64,000 nucleotides of DNA, taken from positions 124,001 through 188,000 of the forward strand of contig JAFEDT010000004.1 of assembly GCA_018241445.1 (NCBI GenBank). The letters run 5' to 3'. This stretch comes from Pseudomonadota bacterium. GTDB taxonomy: Bacteria > Pseudomonadota > Gammaproteobacteria > Steroidobacterales > Steroidobacteraceae. The position numbers and the translations under genes are program-made. The notes beneath the pieces are model-generated. The model saw only the letters and a list, made by a program, of their open reading frames with translations. It searched no databases and had not been told where the DNA came from. Of the stretch, positions 24,997 to 34,597 are shown one piece after another. The number at the start of each line of letters is the position of its first letter. Positions within the stretch are counted from its first letter, which is position 1.

Positions 24997-26471
24997 GTCC
25001 CGCCCCGGCTCCACCGGTCACGAGGGCCGCCGGCGCGCCACCGACCGCCGTCGACATCGTCGGCGCCGGACTTGCCGGCGCACTGCTGGCGCTGCTGCTG
25101 GCGCGGCAGGGCTGCCGCGTCACCCTGTATGAGCGCCGCGCCGATCCGCGCCAGACGGTGCCCGAGCGCGGCCGGTCGATCAACCTGGTGCTGGCGGCAC
25201 GCGGCATATGTGCCCTGGAGCGTGCCGGCATTCTCGGCGAGACGCGGCCGCTGCTGACCGCCCTGCGCGGCCGCATGATCCACGAGGGCACGGGCACGCC
25301 GGTGCTCCTGCCCTACGGCCAGCGCGAGCACGAAGTCATCTGGTCGGTCGGGCGCGCCGACCTCAACCGGCTGCTGATCGAGGCCGCCTGCCGCCACGCC
25401 GGCGTGCAGGTGCACTTCAACCAGCTGTGCCTGGGCGTAGATGCGCGCGGCGGCACGCTGCGGCTGCGCGATGCGCGCGGCGGGGCGACGCGGGAAGTGG
25501 CGGCGGAAACCATCATCGCCTGCGACGGCGCGGGTTCTGCCGTGCGCGCCAGCCTTGCGGACGCGGGCCTGCTCAGAGTGCGCGAGGAACGACTCGACCA
25601 CGACTACAAGGAGCTGACGATCCCGGCGCGTGCAGGCGCTCATGCCATGGATCCCGGCGCCCTGCATATCTGGCCGCGCGGCGGGTTCATGCTCATCGCG
25701 CTACCCAACACCGACGGCACCTTCACCGCCACCCTGTTCCTGCCGCGCGCAGGCGCGGTCAGCTTCGCATCCCTGGACAGCGCCTCGGCCGTACGTGACT
25801 TCTTCGCGCAGCAGTTCCCCGACGCCCTGGCACTGATGCCGCAACTCGACGCCGAGTTCCAGGCCCATCCCCAGGGCATGATGGGAACCGTGCACTGCGC
25901 ACCCTGGCACGCAGGCGCACGGGTGCTGCTGCTGGGTGATGCGGCGCACGCGATCGTGCCCTTCCACGGCCAGGGCATGAATGCGGCCTTCGAGGACTGC
26001 GCCGAACTGGACCGGCTGCTGCAGCAAGAAGGCGTGCCATGCACCCAGGCGGGCTGGAAACAGCTGTTCGCACGCTTCCAGGAAGAGCGGCTGCCCGACG
26101 CACAGGCCATCGCGCAGATGGCACTGGAGAACTACCTGGAGATGCGCGCGGAAGTGCGCGACGCGCGCTTCGTGCGGCTGAAGGAACTGGCCATGCGCCT
26201 GGAACGGCGCTTCCCGCAGCGCTTCATCCCCCGTTACTCCATGGTGATGTTCCACCCGGAGATCCGCTATTCGCAGGCGCTGCAGCGCGGCGCGGTGCAG
26301 GCACGGATCCTGGAGGAACTGGATGCAGCGGGAGCCGCTGATGCCCCGGGCGAACCGCGCGACCCGACGGGTCGGCGCGACCCGCAGAACCGGGGCGGCC
26401 CCGAGGGTGACGACCTGGCCCAGCATCTGGTGATGCAGCGGCTGCCACCGCTGCCCGTTACCTCGGGGTGA
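24993..26471 (+). CDS. kmo: Kynurenine 3-monooxygenase
   Basis: FAD-dependent NADPH hydroxylase converting kynurenine to 3-hydroxykynurenine. GTG start overlaps the kynU stop. 492 residues. N-terminal GxGxxG (VGAGLAGALLALLLA), RSINLVLA substrate-loop motif, and the FAD ribityl motif LLLGDAAHAIVPFHGQGMNA. The C-terminal ~45 residues are a Pro/Gly/Arg-rich tail with no clear domain, where eukaryotic enzymes have a membrane anchor. The end overlaps the convergent DUF4242 gene by 14 bases. With kynU and haaO it gives tryptophan-derived quinolinate once kynurenine is made; tryptophan dioxygenase and kynurenine formamidase are not in the window. Confidence 0.95.
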   Translation: MSPAPAPPVTRAAGAPPTAVDIVGAGLAGALLALLLARQGCRVTLYERRADPRQTVPERGRSINLVLAARGICALERAGILGETRPLLTALRGRMIHEGTGTPVLLPYGQREHEVIWSVGRADLNRLLIEAACRHAGVQVHFNQLCLGVDARGGTLRLRDARGGATREVAAETIIACDGAGSAVRASLADAGLLRVREERLDHDYKELTIPARAGAHAMDPGALHIWPRGGFMLIALPNTDGTFTATLFLPRAGAVSFASLDSASAVRDFFAQQFPDALALMPQLDAEFQAHPQGMMGTVHCAPWHAGARVLLLGDAAHAIVPFHGQGMNAAFEDCAELDRLLQQEGVPCTQAGWKQLFARFQEERLPDAQAIAQMALENYLEMRAEVRDARFVRLKELAMRLERRFPQRFIPRYSMVMFHPEIRYSQALQRGAVQARILEELDAAGAADAPGEPRDPTGRRDPQNRGGPEGDDLAQHLVMQRLPPLPVTSG

Positions 26472-26811
26472 GTGTCACCGGCACTTCTGTCACGGAATCG
26501 ACCGGGATGTTGTTGGCCTTGGCGGCGTCGCGGACCGCCGCCTCGCTCGGCGCTTCGTAGACGCAGAAGGTCCGGGTCTTCTCGGCATTGGCATAGGACA
26601 TCACCCAGCGCACGTGATGCTCGGCGTTGGTGGCGTTGATCTTCTTCTTGGCCTGCGTGTTCAGGCCCTCGAGCGCGCCCGCCGGGAATGTGCGTTCGAT
26701 CATGTAGCGGTGCATCGGGACCTTGCCCGTACCCCCGGCCGGGGCGTCGGCGGCAAACGCCTGGGCGGCGAACACCAGGGGAACGAGAACGGCGAATGTT
26801 GTGTATCTCAT
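26458..26811 (-). CDS. Exported DUF4242 protein
   Basis: 117 residues, with a signal peptide (MRYTTFAVLVPLVFAAQAFA) preceded by a GGGAG ribosome site. The mature part matches the short ferredoxin-like DUF4242 family, sometimes annotated as nickel-binding after SCO4226: MHRYMIERTFPAG, VRWVMSYANAEKTRTFCVYEA, PSEAAVRDAAKANNIPVDSV. It is a paralogue of the next gene upstream but sent to the periplasm. Role unknown; metal binding is only a family-level possibility. Confidence 0.8.
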   Translation of the reverse strand: MRYTTFAVLVPLVFAAQAFAADAPAGGTGKVPMHRYMIERTFPAGALEGLNTQAKKKINATNAEHHVRWVMSYANAEKTRTFCVYEAPSEAAVRDAAKANNIPVDSVTEVPVTLTPR

Positions 26812-26836
26812 GTGAATCTCCCTGTCAGACGGGTGG

Positions 26837-27109
26837 CTATTCGGCGGTGGCCGGGTCGATGACCGTGGTAACGCGCGAGATGCGGTTGGCCGGGAACCCC
26901 CCCAGCTCTGCATGCCGGCGCACCAGGCTTTCGTCCTCGGCGTGATAGACGCAGTACAAGCGGTCGGCGGTGACATAACTGTGAATCCACTGCACGCTGG
27001 GACCTAAGCTGCTCAGCACGCCACAGGACTTGCGTGAGACTGCTTTCAGCTCCGCCGGAGTCAGGTTCCCGGCGCCCGGAATATCCCGCTCGATAACGAA
27101 CTTGGGCAT
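26837..27109 (-). CDS. Cytoplasmic DUF4242 protein
   Basis: 90-residue single-domain DUF4242 protein (MPKFVIERDIPGAG, WIHSYVTADRLYCVYHAEDE, VRRHAELGGFPANRI). GGAG ribosome site before the ATG. It lacks a signal peptide, unlike its downstream paralogue 25 bases away, so the pair covers both compartments. Divergent from the large ATPase regulator across 91 bases. This regulator/DUF4242 pairing suggests the regulator controls them; inference only. Confidence 0.8.
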   Translation of the reverse strand: MPKFVIERDIPGAGNLTPAELKAVSRKSCGVLSSLGPSVQWIHSYVTADRLYCVYHAEDESLVRRHAELGGFPANRISRVTTVIDPATAE

Positions 27110-27200
27110 GTGCTTCGCTCCTGTGGTGCGGCCAGTGCGGCCGGCCTGGTGGGGCACAGGATGACCCGCCGTCCCGTTCCGGTCTTGAAACCGGTGTGAA

Positions 27201-29756
27201 ATGCTGCTGAAAATTGCCACTCCCATGCAAAGCATCCGCATTGGCAAGTTCGAACTTCTGCCCTCCGAGCGGGTGCTGCGGCTGGACGGCCGGCCGCTGG
27301 ACCTGGGTGCCCGGGCATTCGACCTCCTGACGGTGCTCGCGGAACAACCGGGCCGGCTGGTCAGCAAAGCCACCCTGATCCAGCGGGTCTGGCAGCGCGT
27401 GATCGTCGAGGAAAACAACCTGGCGGCGCAGATCGCCAGCCTGCGCCGGGTGCTGGGTCCGGGCGCCATCCGCACCGTGGCGGGCTTCGGTTACCGCCTG
27501 GAACTGCCGGTCTCCCGGCTGGACGCCGGGGCGCAGATGGCTGCCGCGCCGGCACCGGCGGGGGCCAACCCGGAGCTGGTCCCGGTCCCCATGCCGGTGA
27601 CCCTGCCCAAGCGCGCCTGGCCCAGCCGGCTCGCCACGCTGGTGGGTCGCGACGAAGATCTCGCCGCCATCGAGGGCATACTGGGCCAATCCAACCTCGT
27701 GACCATCGTGGGGCCGGCGGGCGTCGGCAAAACCCGGCTGGCGCGGGAGATCCTTGCGCAACACAGCGAGGAACCCGCGGCAGCAGCCTGGGTTTCGCTG
27801 CGCGCACTCACCGGCATCGAGCAGGTGGCCTCGGCGGTGGCGCTGGCGCTGGACCTGTCGCTGCCCGAAGGGGTGCCGGGCTTCGCCGCCCTGGGCGCCG
27901 CGCTGGAACGACTCCCAGCGCTGCTGGTGCTCGACAATGCCGAGCACCTGGCTGACACGCTCGCAGAACCCCTGGCGCAACTGCTGCTGCATACCCGCAG
28001 CGTGCGGATACTGGTCACCAGCCAGGCTCCGCTGCACGTGCCGGGCGAACAGGTCTACCGGCTGGGCGGACTGGCGGTCCCCGACGCCGCTGGCACGCAC
28101 ACCGACGGCGAGACCTGGCCGGCCATGCTGCTGTTCGAGCAGCGCGCGGCCGCAGCCGACCGGGGCTTCGCGCCGAGCGCCTCGAATCGCCGCCAGGTGG
28201 CGCAGATCTGCCGGCGGCTGGACGGCAATCCGCTCGCCATCGAGCTGGCCGCGGCACGCGTGCCGGCGCTGGGACTGGCGGCACTGATCGAGCGTCTCGA
28301 TGACCGCTTCCGCCTGCTGGGGCAGTTGCACCCCGGCACCGACGGGCAACACGGCACCCTGCGCGCCGCCTTCGACTGGAGCTACCGCCTGCTCAGCCCC
28401 GCGGAGTCGAGCGCCTTCGACAGCCTCGGTGCATTTCCGCGCAGCTTCGCACTGCAGACCGCGGCGCAGTGCATCGCCACCGCCGACATCGACACCACCG
28501 AGGCCATCGACCTGGTGGGGCGGCTGGTGGACCGCTCACTGGTCACGGTGCTGCCAGTGGAGCCGCCACGCTACGTGCTGCCGGAGACTGCCCGGCAATA
28601 TGCGCGTGAGCAGCTTGCGGCACGCGGCGCCCTGGAGGGGGCCGAGGAACGTATGGCGCGCACGGTGCTGCAGCTGCTGGACACCGCTTTCGAAGAATAC
28701 GCATCGCTCGACGAGGTGATCTGGCTGCACCGCTACGCACCGGAAATCGACAACGTCCGCGGCGCCATCGACTGGGCAGCGGCGCACGATGCGCCGCTGG
28801 CCATTGCACTGTATGGCTCCGCGTGGCCGCTGTTTGTCGAGAGCGACCTGTACACCGAAGGGCGGGCGCGCTTCGAGCAGACCGTGGTGCTCCTGACCGA
28901 CACCCTGCCGCAGGCGCGGCTGGCGCGTTTCTGGCAGGCCGTGGCCACCTATCATTCCGCACGGCAGTGCGACCGCGCGCGCTACGCGGCCGAGCTGGCC
29001 GCGCGCATGCACGGCGCGGGCGCAGATGCCCGTGCGCAGTATCACGACCTGATGCTGCTGGCTTTCAATGGCCACGGCGATGGCGGCGCAGCACGAACAG
29101 CCCTCAGCGCCGCGCAGACCCTCGCCGATCCGACCTGGCCGCCGCGGCTGCTGGCGCATGGCGCCCTGTGCGAGGGCGCCGCACTCATGGACGCTGGCGA
29201 ATGGGATGGCGCGCGCGCCGCCTGCCAGCGCGCACTCAAGCTGGCGCTCAACATCAGTGAGCGCCAGGCCCTGGCGGCGACCGTCAGTATCGTGGAGCTG
29301 GACGTCGTCAGCGGCGCCCTGCAATCGGCGCTGCAACTCGCCCGGCCGCTGGCGCTGAGCCTGCAACACTCCGGGCGCCGCGAGACACGCTTCGAACTGC
29401 TGGTCCTGACCTTCAGCGCCCTGCTGCTGGTTGGCGAAGTGTCAGCGGCACGTGCGACCGGAGCGGAGCTGTACGCGCTGGCGCTGCGGCTGGACACCAG
29501 CAGGCTCTACATCGCGCTGGAGGCCATGGCGTACCTGGCGTGCCTGGACGCGCGCCGGGACGTCGCCGCGCGCGTGCTGGCCTGCGCCGAGCGTGCGCGT
29601 GAACAGCACGGTGTCGCGCGCCGCCGCCCCTCGCAGCAACGCATGCGCGAGGCGGCGTGGGAACGGCTGGGCGAGGCGCGCGGGCGGGTCGAGGCGGCGC
29701 GTGACGAGGCACTGGACGAGGCCGCAGCCTGCGCGCTGGCGCTGGGGCTTGATTGA
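27201..29756 (+). CDS. Winged-helix STAND-type ATPase transcriptional regulator
   Basis: Large 851-residue regulator. Residues ~10-105 form an OmpR/CadC-type winged helix (FELLPSERVLRLDG, LVSKATLIQRVW, LRRVLGPGAIRTVAGFGYRL) fused directly to DNA-binding use, without a receiver domain. An Ala/Pro linker follows, then an NB-ARC/AAA-like ATPase (~145-440) with Walker A GPAGVGKT (171-178) and Walker B LLVLDNAEHL. The remaining ~400 residues are Ala-rich helical repeats of TPR type. Such proteins are signal-dependent activators; the ligand is unknown. ATG 27225 is an alternative start eight codons later. Divergent from the DUF4242 pair, which is its most likely target. Confidence 0.88.
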   Translation: MLLKIATPMQSIRIGKFELLPSERVLRLDGRPLDLGARAFDLLTVLAEQPGRLVSKATLIQRVWQRVIVEENNLAAQIASLRRVLGPGAIRTVAGFGYRLELPVSRLDAGAQMAAAPAPAGANPELVPVPMPVTLPKRAWPSRLATLVGRDEDLAAIEGILGQSNLVTIVGPAGVGKTRLAREILAQHSEEPAAAAWVSLRALTGIEQVASAVALALDLSLPEGVPGFAALGAALERLPALLVLDNAEHLADTLAEPLAQLLLHTRSVRILVTSQAPLHVPGEQVYRLGGLAVPDAAGTHTDGETWPAMLLFEQRAAAADRGFAPSASNRRQVAQICRRLDGNPLAIELAAARVPALGLAALIERLDDRFRLLGQLHPGTDGQHGTLRAAFDWSYRLLSPAESSAFDSLGAFPRSFALQTAAQCIATADIDTTEAIDLVGRLVDRSLVTVLPVEPPRYVLPETARQYAREQLAARGALEGAEERMARTVLQLLDTAFEEYASLDEVIWLHRYAPEIDNVRGAIDWAAAHDAPLAIALYGSAWPLFVESDLYTEGRARFEQTVVLLTDTLPQARLARFWQAVATYHSARQCDRARYAAELAARMHGAGADARAQYHDLMLLAFNGHGDGGAARTALSAAQTLADPTWPPRLLAHGALCEGAALMDAGEWDGARAACQRALKLALNISERQALAATVSIVELDVVSGALQSALQLARPLALSLQHSGRRETRFELLVLTFSALLLVGEVSAARATGAELYALALRLDTSRLYIALEAMAYLACLDARRDVAARVLACAERAREQHGVARRRPSQQRMREAAWERLGEARGRVEAARDEALDEAAACALALGLD

Positions 29757-29849
29757 GCGGACACGCAGTACCCATTACGGCGCGCTGTTTTTGAACCGTT
29801 CCCTGCCCTGCGGGGCACTCACGCTTGAATCACCTGGAGTCGGTTCAGC

Positions 29850-30902
29850 ATGGGCGCGCGCACCTTACCCGCACAGCCGTGGCCCGAGGCTTCGCCGCTG
29901 CGACGGCTGCCGCTGGTCACGCTGTACCTGACCGAGCGCTGCAATTCCCGCTGCGTGACCTGCGATTACTGGCGGCATGGCCGGGCCGACGTGGATTTGG
30001 CGTCGGTCGCTCGCATGCTGCCTCACCTGGCGCAGCTCAAGACCCAGGTTGCGTTGATCTCGGGCGGCGAGCCACTGCTGAACCCCCAGTGGTCGCAGAT
30101 CGCCGCGCTGCTGCACGCGCACGGCCTGCGCTTGTGGCTCCTCACGTCGGGGCTGTCCCTGGCGAAGCACGCCCGGCAGGCGGCCGGGCTGTTCGACGCC
30201 ATCACGGTTTCGCTGGACGGAACGGATCGCGAGACCTATGTGGCGATCCGCGGACTCGACGCTTTCGACAAGGTCTGCGAGGGCATCCGCGCGGCTGCGA
30301 GCGCCGGCGCCGCAGTCAGCGTGCGCGTCACCGTGCAGCGCGCCAACTACCGGCAACTCTCCGGATTCGTGGCCCTGGCGCGCGAACTGGGCGCCCGGCA
30401 GGTGTCGTTCATCGCCGTCGATGTCGCCAACCCGCACGCTTTTTCGCGGCGGGACGACTTCACGGCCGACCTCGCGCTTGCACCCGCGGATCTACCGATT
30501 CTCGCCGGAATCGTCGATGGCATGGAGCGCGACCTGGGGGAGGAGTTCCGCTCCCGGATGATCGCGGAAAGCCCGCGCCGGCTGAGGCGCCTGCATCAAT
30601 ACTTTGCGGCCGTATGCGGGCTCGGCCCCTATCCGCCGGTGCGCTGCAACGTGTTCGACTATTCCGCCGTGATTGGCGCGACCGGGCGCGTCAGCCCGTG
30701 CTTTTTCATCCCGGGGCCGTCGCAGGCTCCCGCAGACGATTCGCTGCCACAGGCCTTGAACAGCGATGCGATGATCGACCTGCGTGAGCAGATCCGCTCT
30801 GGCGGGCGGCCGGAATGTCTGCGCTGCGTTTGCTCGCTGTGGCGCGACCCCGGAGAGCGCGACGCCGGGGACTTTCTGATTCGCAGGTCAATCAGTGCCT
30901 GA
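29850..30902 (+). CDS. Radical SAM protein with SPASM-like C-terminal cysteines
   Basis: 350-residue radical SAM enzyme of the MoaA/PqqE type. The [4Fe-4S] motif is CNSRCVTC (C31, C35, C38), with the SAM-binding SGGEPLL and SLDGTD motifs. The C-terminal part has extra cysteines (RCNVFDYSAV, VSPCFF, ECLRCVC) that resemble a SPASM/twitch auxiliary cluster. Relatives modify peptides or small metabolites, but no precursor peptide was found nearby. First gene of an operon whose seven members overlap end to end; GGAG at 29834-29837 is the likely ribosome site. Substrate unknown. Confidence 0.85.
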   Translation: MGARTLPAQPWPEASPLRRLPLVTLYLTERCNSRCVTCDYWRHGRADVDLASVARMLPHLAQLKTQVALISGGEPLLNPQWSQIAALLHAHGLRLWLLTSGLSLAKHARQAAGLFDAITVSLDGTDRETYVAIRGLDAFDKVCEGIRAAASAGAAVSVRVTVQRANYRQLSGFVALARELGARQVSFIAVDVANPHAFSRRDDFTADLALAPADLPILAGIVDGMERDLGEEFRSRMIAESPRRLRRLHQYFAAVCGLGPYPPVRCNVFDYSAVIGATGRVSPCFFIPGPSQAPADDSLPQALNSDAMIDLREQIRSGGRPECLRCVCSLWRDPGERDAGDFLIRRSISA

Positions 30903-31629
30903 CTTGACGCACTATCACGCCGCGCTATCGCCGGCTGACGCGCTGCGGCCACTGCGCTGCGCGCGCCTCACGCGCCTGCTGGGCAAGGCCATGACGGCTG
31001 CTTACCGGCTTGCCGGCCGGCACCGCTACGACGACTTCCGCCTCGAGCGCGTCCACGGTACCGCGCTGCTGGTCATCCCGAGTGTCTTCAATCCGAGGCT
31101 GCCGCGCACCGGTGCGTTCCTGGCCAGCGTGGTGGACTCGAAGCTGATTCCGGCGGACGCTGAGGTGCTGGACATGGGATCCGGCTCGGGAGTGTGTGCC
31201 TTGATCGCGGCACGGCATGCGCGCCGCGTGGTGGCCGTCGACATCAACGCCGCGGCAGTGCGCTGCACCACGATCAACGCCATGGCAAACGATCTGGCGG
31301 ACCGGATTGAGGTGCGCCAGGGTGATCTGTTTGAGCCGGTCGCCGGCGAGCGCTTCGATCTGATCCTGTTCAACCCGCCCTTTCTGCGCGGAGTACCGCG
31401 CGATGACCGTGACCGGGCCTGGCGCTCGCCGGATCTGGCGCGGCGGTTTGCCGCCGGGCTGACCGACCACCTGACGGCGCGCGGCTGCGCTCTCGTGGTG
31501 CTGTCGACCTTCGGCAGCGCGCAGGTGTTTCTCGATGCGTTCCGCGCGCAAGGACTCGGCGTGGCGGTGCTGTGTGAGCGTCGTTTTGCGACCGAGCGGC
31601 TGGCGATCTTCAGGCTTGAACCACGGTGA
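30895..31629 (+). CDS. SAM-dependent methyltransferase (PrmC/HemK-like small domain)
   Basis: 244 residues, GTG start eight bases inside the preceding gene. SAM-binding motif LDMGSGSGVCALIAA, acidic motif VVAVDIN and the catalytic NPPF motif, which is typical of N-methyltransferases acting on glutamine amides, nucleobases or similar. Here the substrate is unknown; operon placement argues for a role in the same pathway as the radical SAM enzymes rather than for release-factor methylation. Confidence 0.82.
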   Translation: MPDLTHYHAALSPADALRPLRCARLTRLLGKAMTAAYRLAGRHRYDDFRLERVHGTALLVIPSVFNPRLPRTGAFLASVVDSKLIPADAEVLDMGSGSGVCALIAARHARRVVAVDINAAAVRCTTINAMANDLADRIEVRQGDLFEPVAGERFDLILFNPPFLRGVPRDDRDRAWRSPDLARRFAAGLTDHLTARGCALVVLSTFGSAQVFLDAFRAQGLGVAVLCERRFATERLAIFRLEPR

Positions 31630-33086
31630 CGTCCATGACGGATACCCCACCCGCCGCCGTGCGCCATGCCCCTCGTGCAAAGGTAGTCCTGTACAACCCG
31701 CGCGCCGTTTTCTTCACCATGCCGCTGGCCCTGCTCGCGATCGGGTCGGAGCTCGATCCTGACCTTTACGAGGTGGTCATCATCGACGGCCGCCTGGAGA
31801 GCGACCCGGAGGGCGCGGTGCGTGCGCAACTGCCCGGGGCGCTGTGCTTCGGCGTCACCGTGCTCACCGGCGCGCCGATTTCAGACGCACTGCGCATGTC
31901 GCGACTTGCCAAAAGGGTGCGCCCGGAGCTGCCGGTCGTGTGGGGCGGCTGGCACCCGTCGATGTTTGCGCGCGAGTGTCTGCTGGAGCCCTGCGTGGAC
32001 GTGACGGTACGCGGACAGGGCGAGGAGACCTTCACCGAGATCGTGCAACGCCTGGCCGCGGGCCGTACCCTGGAGGGTTGCCTCGGCTGCACGGTGCGTC
32101 TCGCTGACGGCAGCATCCTCGAAAATCCGCCCCGTCCGCTCGCCCCCGTGGAGAAGTTCCGCGCGCACGACTACGGCCTGATTCCCGTGGAACGCTATTT
32201 CGAGCTCAAGGGCAAGCGGCAGCTCGACTACATCTCCTCCCAGGGATGCAATTTCCGCTGCGCTTTCTGTTCCGATCCGTTCGTCTATGGTCGCAAGTGG
32301 GTCGGGCTCGAGCCGACCCGCATGGCGCTGCGACTCAAGGAGCTGTGGGAGCGTTATCGCTTCGACGACGTCAATTTCCAGGACGAGACCTTCTTCACAC
32401 GCGCGGCGCGCATTCAGGCGTTCGCGCAGCGTGTCGTGGACTCGGGCCTGAGAATCACCTGGGCCGCCACCATGCGGGCCGACCAGGGCGTGCGTTTGCC
32501 CGAGGAAGTCTGGGCGCTGTGCAAGCAGTCCGGGTTGCGCCGCCTGCTGGTCGGCGTGGAGTCCGGATCCGACGACATGCTTAAACGCATCCGCAAGGAC
32601 ATCAGGATCGAACAGGTGTTCCAGACCGTTGCGAAGATGCTGCATCACCGCATTGCGGGTCACTTCCCGTTCATTGTCGGCTTTCCGGACGAGAATGACG
32701 CGAGTATCCGGGCAACCCTCGATTGCGCCAGACGCCTGCGCGCGCTCAGCCCGGACTTCCTGACCCCTATCTACTACTTCAAGCCGTACCCCGGCAGCGA
32801 ACTGGTGCGGGAAGCCGTCGCCCGTGGCTTCCACCTGCCGGAAACGCTCGAGGCCTGGTCGGAGTTCGACTACGTAGCGGGGCTGCCGGGTCCATGGGTA
32901 TCGGCCCGCCAGTTCACGCTGGTCGAACGCTTCAAGTTCTTCCAGGAACTCGGGTGGAAGCGGGCCCCGAGGGCTGCTCGGATGCTGCAGCGGCTGGCAC
33001 GCTATCGCTGCGCCAGGGACCAGTATCGATGGCCGGTAGAAATGCTGCTGAGGCGCTGGCTGGTTCCCGCGGAGCAGCTCTCATGA
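31626..33086 (+). CDS. B12-binding-domain radical SAM protein
   Basis: 486 residues. N-terminal cobalamin-binding-type Rossmann region (~20-150) of the class that often lacks the DxHxxG motif (VVWGGWHPSMF is typical), then the radical SAM core with CNFRCAFC (C208, C212, C215). Homologues (HpnJ-, BchE-like and many unassigned) perform methylations, cyclisations or ring contractions. Start GTG overlaps the methyltransferase stop; ATG three codons on is possible. Two more enzymes of this class lie in the locus (33083 and 46593). Confidence 0.87.
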   Translation: MTSMTDTPPAAVRHAPRAKVVLYNPRAVFFTMPLALLAIGSELDPDLYEVVIIDGRLESDPEGAVRAQLPGALCFGVTVLTGAPISDALRMSRLAKRVRPELPVVWGGWHPSMFARECLLEPCVDVTVRGQGEETFTEIVQRLAAGRTLEGCLGCTVRLADGSILENPPRPLAPVEKFRAHDYGLIPVERYFELKGKRQLDYISSQGCNFRCAFCSDPFVYGRKWVGLEPTRMALRLKELWERYRFDDVNFQDETFFTRAARIQAFAQRVVDSGLRITWAATMRADQGVRLPEEVWALCKQSGLRRLLVGVESGSDDMLKRIRKDIRIEQVFQTVAKMLHHRIAGHFPFIVGFPDENDASIRATLDCARRLRALSPDFLTPIYYFKPYPGSELVREAVARGFHLPETLEAWSEFDYVAGLPGPWVSARQFTLVERFKFFQELGWKRAPRAARMLQRLARYRCARDQYRWPVEMLLRRWLVPAEQLS

Positions 33087-34597
33087 GCGAGCCCCGTCAG
33101 GTCCTGCTCATTAACCCGACGATCACCTCGAAGCGCCACGCGCGCTTTCCTCTGGCAGTCCTGAGCTTGTCCGCCGCGCTGACGGGCCGCTACCGGCCCA
33201 TCATCCTGGACGGCAACATCGACCGTAACTTCGTCGCTACGGCCGTCAACAGGGTCGGCAGCGGCGGGATCGCCGCCGTCGGTGTCACCGTCATGGGCGG
33301 GCCGCAGCTGGTGTCGGCGATCGCGGTCTCGCGGGCGATCCGGGCGCAGGCTCCCGAGGTGCCCATCGTCTGGGGGGGCGCCTTTCCGACCGTCTGTCCC
33401 GAGGCGACCGTGAACTCGCCGTACGTCGATTATGCCGTGAGGAGCCAGGGCGAGGAGACATTCCTCGAACTTCTGGACGCCATCACCGCCGGCGGGTCCG
33501 ACGCGCCAACAGGCGTCCGGGGACTGTCCTGGCGGAGCGGCGACTGCGCCGTCCATAACCCCGAGCGCCAGTTCTCCGCTGTCGCGCTCGATCGCACCCT
33601 GCCCTACCAGACGCTTGAGAATCCGCAGCAGTACCTGACCCACACCTACCTCGGCAGCCGCACGGCCGGCTACCAGGCCGCCCTCGGCTGCCGCTTCCGC
33701 TGCACGTTCTGCGGAGTCGCGACCATGTATCGCGGCAGGATGGCGCTGCCTACTGCGGCGCGGCTGGAGCAGGACCTGGGATTCCTGCAGCGGCAGCTCG
33801 GCGTGAACGGCATCCAGTTCTACGACCACAACTTCTTCGACCGCGAGGTCGACATGGCGCCGTTGCTGGAGGTGCTGGCGAAGTTCCAGCTGCCGTGGTG
33901 GTGCTTTGCGCGCTCGGACGCCCTGGCGAACCTGTCAGAGGCTTCCTGGAAGCTGGTCCGCAAGAGCCGCCTGCGCATGACCTACATCGGCGCCGAGTCG
34001 CCCAGCGACTGGCTGCTGCACGACATCCGCAAGGGCACCCGGGCCGACCAGACCTTCGCCGCCATCGAGCAGTGCCGCCGCTACGGCGTCGTTCCGGAAC
34101 TGTCATTCATGCTGGCGCCACCCCAGGATCCGGAAGGCGAGACGGAGCGCACCTTCGAGTTCATCCGTCTCATCAAGCGCTTCCACCCGCCCACCGAAGT
34201 CATGATCTACATCTACACGCCGCTGCCGACGCGCCGTGACAACACCAATGCCGCCGCAGCGCGGATGGCGGACACGCTGCGCGACGGCAGCGGGGCCCCG
34301 GTAGCATTTCCACGCACGGCGGACGAATGGGCACAGCCCTCCTGGGTCCGCTACTGGTGCCACAAGGACGCGCCCTGGCTGTCGGAACGGCTGCGGAGGC
34401 GCATCGTCGACTTCACCACCGTGCTGGGGTGCCGCTTCCCCACCATCATGGATGTGCGGGCACCGCGCTGGGGCAAGGCCGCGCTGCGTGGGCTGGCCGC
34501 GTGGCGCTACCGCTACGGACGGTACGGAAATCCCTGGGAGCTGCGCGCCTCGAGCAGGCTCATCCGGCAATGGGATCCGCGCGTGCTCAGCCTATGA
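33083..34597 (+). CDS. B12-binding-domain radical SAM protein
   Basis: 504 residues. N-terminal cobalamin-type domain (~5-140: LLINPTITSKRHARFPLAVLSL-like start, IVWGGAFPTVCPE) and radical SAM core with CRFRCTFC (C203, C207, C210), then an unusually long C-terminal region (~400-504) rich in Trp/Arg. ATG overlaps the stop of the preceding radical SAM gene. Distinct enough from it that they are not recent duplicates. The substrate is unknown. Confidence 0.87.
   Translation: MSEPRQVLLINPTITSKRHARFPLAVLSLSAALTGRYRPIILDGNIDRNFVATAVNRVGSGGIAAVGVTVMGGPQLVSAIAVSRAIRAQAPEVPIVWGGAFPTVCPEATVNSPYVDYAVRSQGEETFLELLDAITAGGSDAPTGVRGLSWRSGDCAVHNPERQFSAVALDRTLPYQTLENPQQYLTHTYLGSRTAGYQAALGCRFRCTFCGVATMYRGRMALPTAARLEQDLGFLQRQLGVNGIQFYDHNFFDREVDMAPLLEVLAKFQLPWWCFARSDALANLSEASWKLVRKSRLRMTYIGAESPSDWLLHDIRKGTRADQTFAAIEQCRRYGVVPELSFMLAPPQDPEGETERTFEFIRLIKRFHPPTEVMIYIYTPLPTRRDNTNAAAARMADTLRDGSGAPVAFPRTADEWAQPSWVRYWCHKDAPWLSERLRRRIVDFTTVLGCRFPTIMDVRAPRWGKAALRGLAAWRYRYGRYGNPWELRASSRLIRQWDPRVLSL

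Noticed and set aside
29804..29818. TGCCC-TGCG-GGGCA hairpin before the radical SAM operon as attenuator or riboswitch
   Set aside because: Five-bp stem only and no wider structure recognised; cobalamin riboswitch features were not seen.
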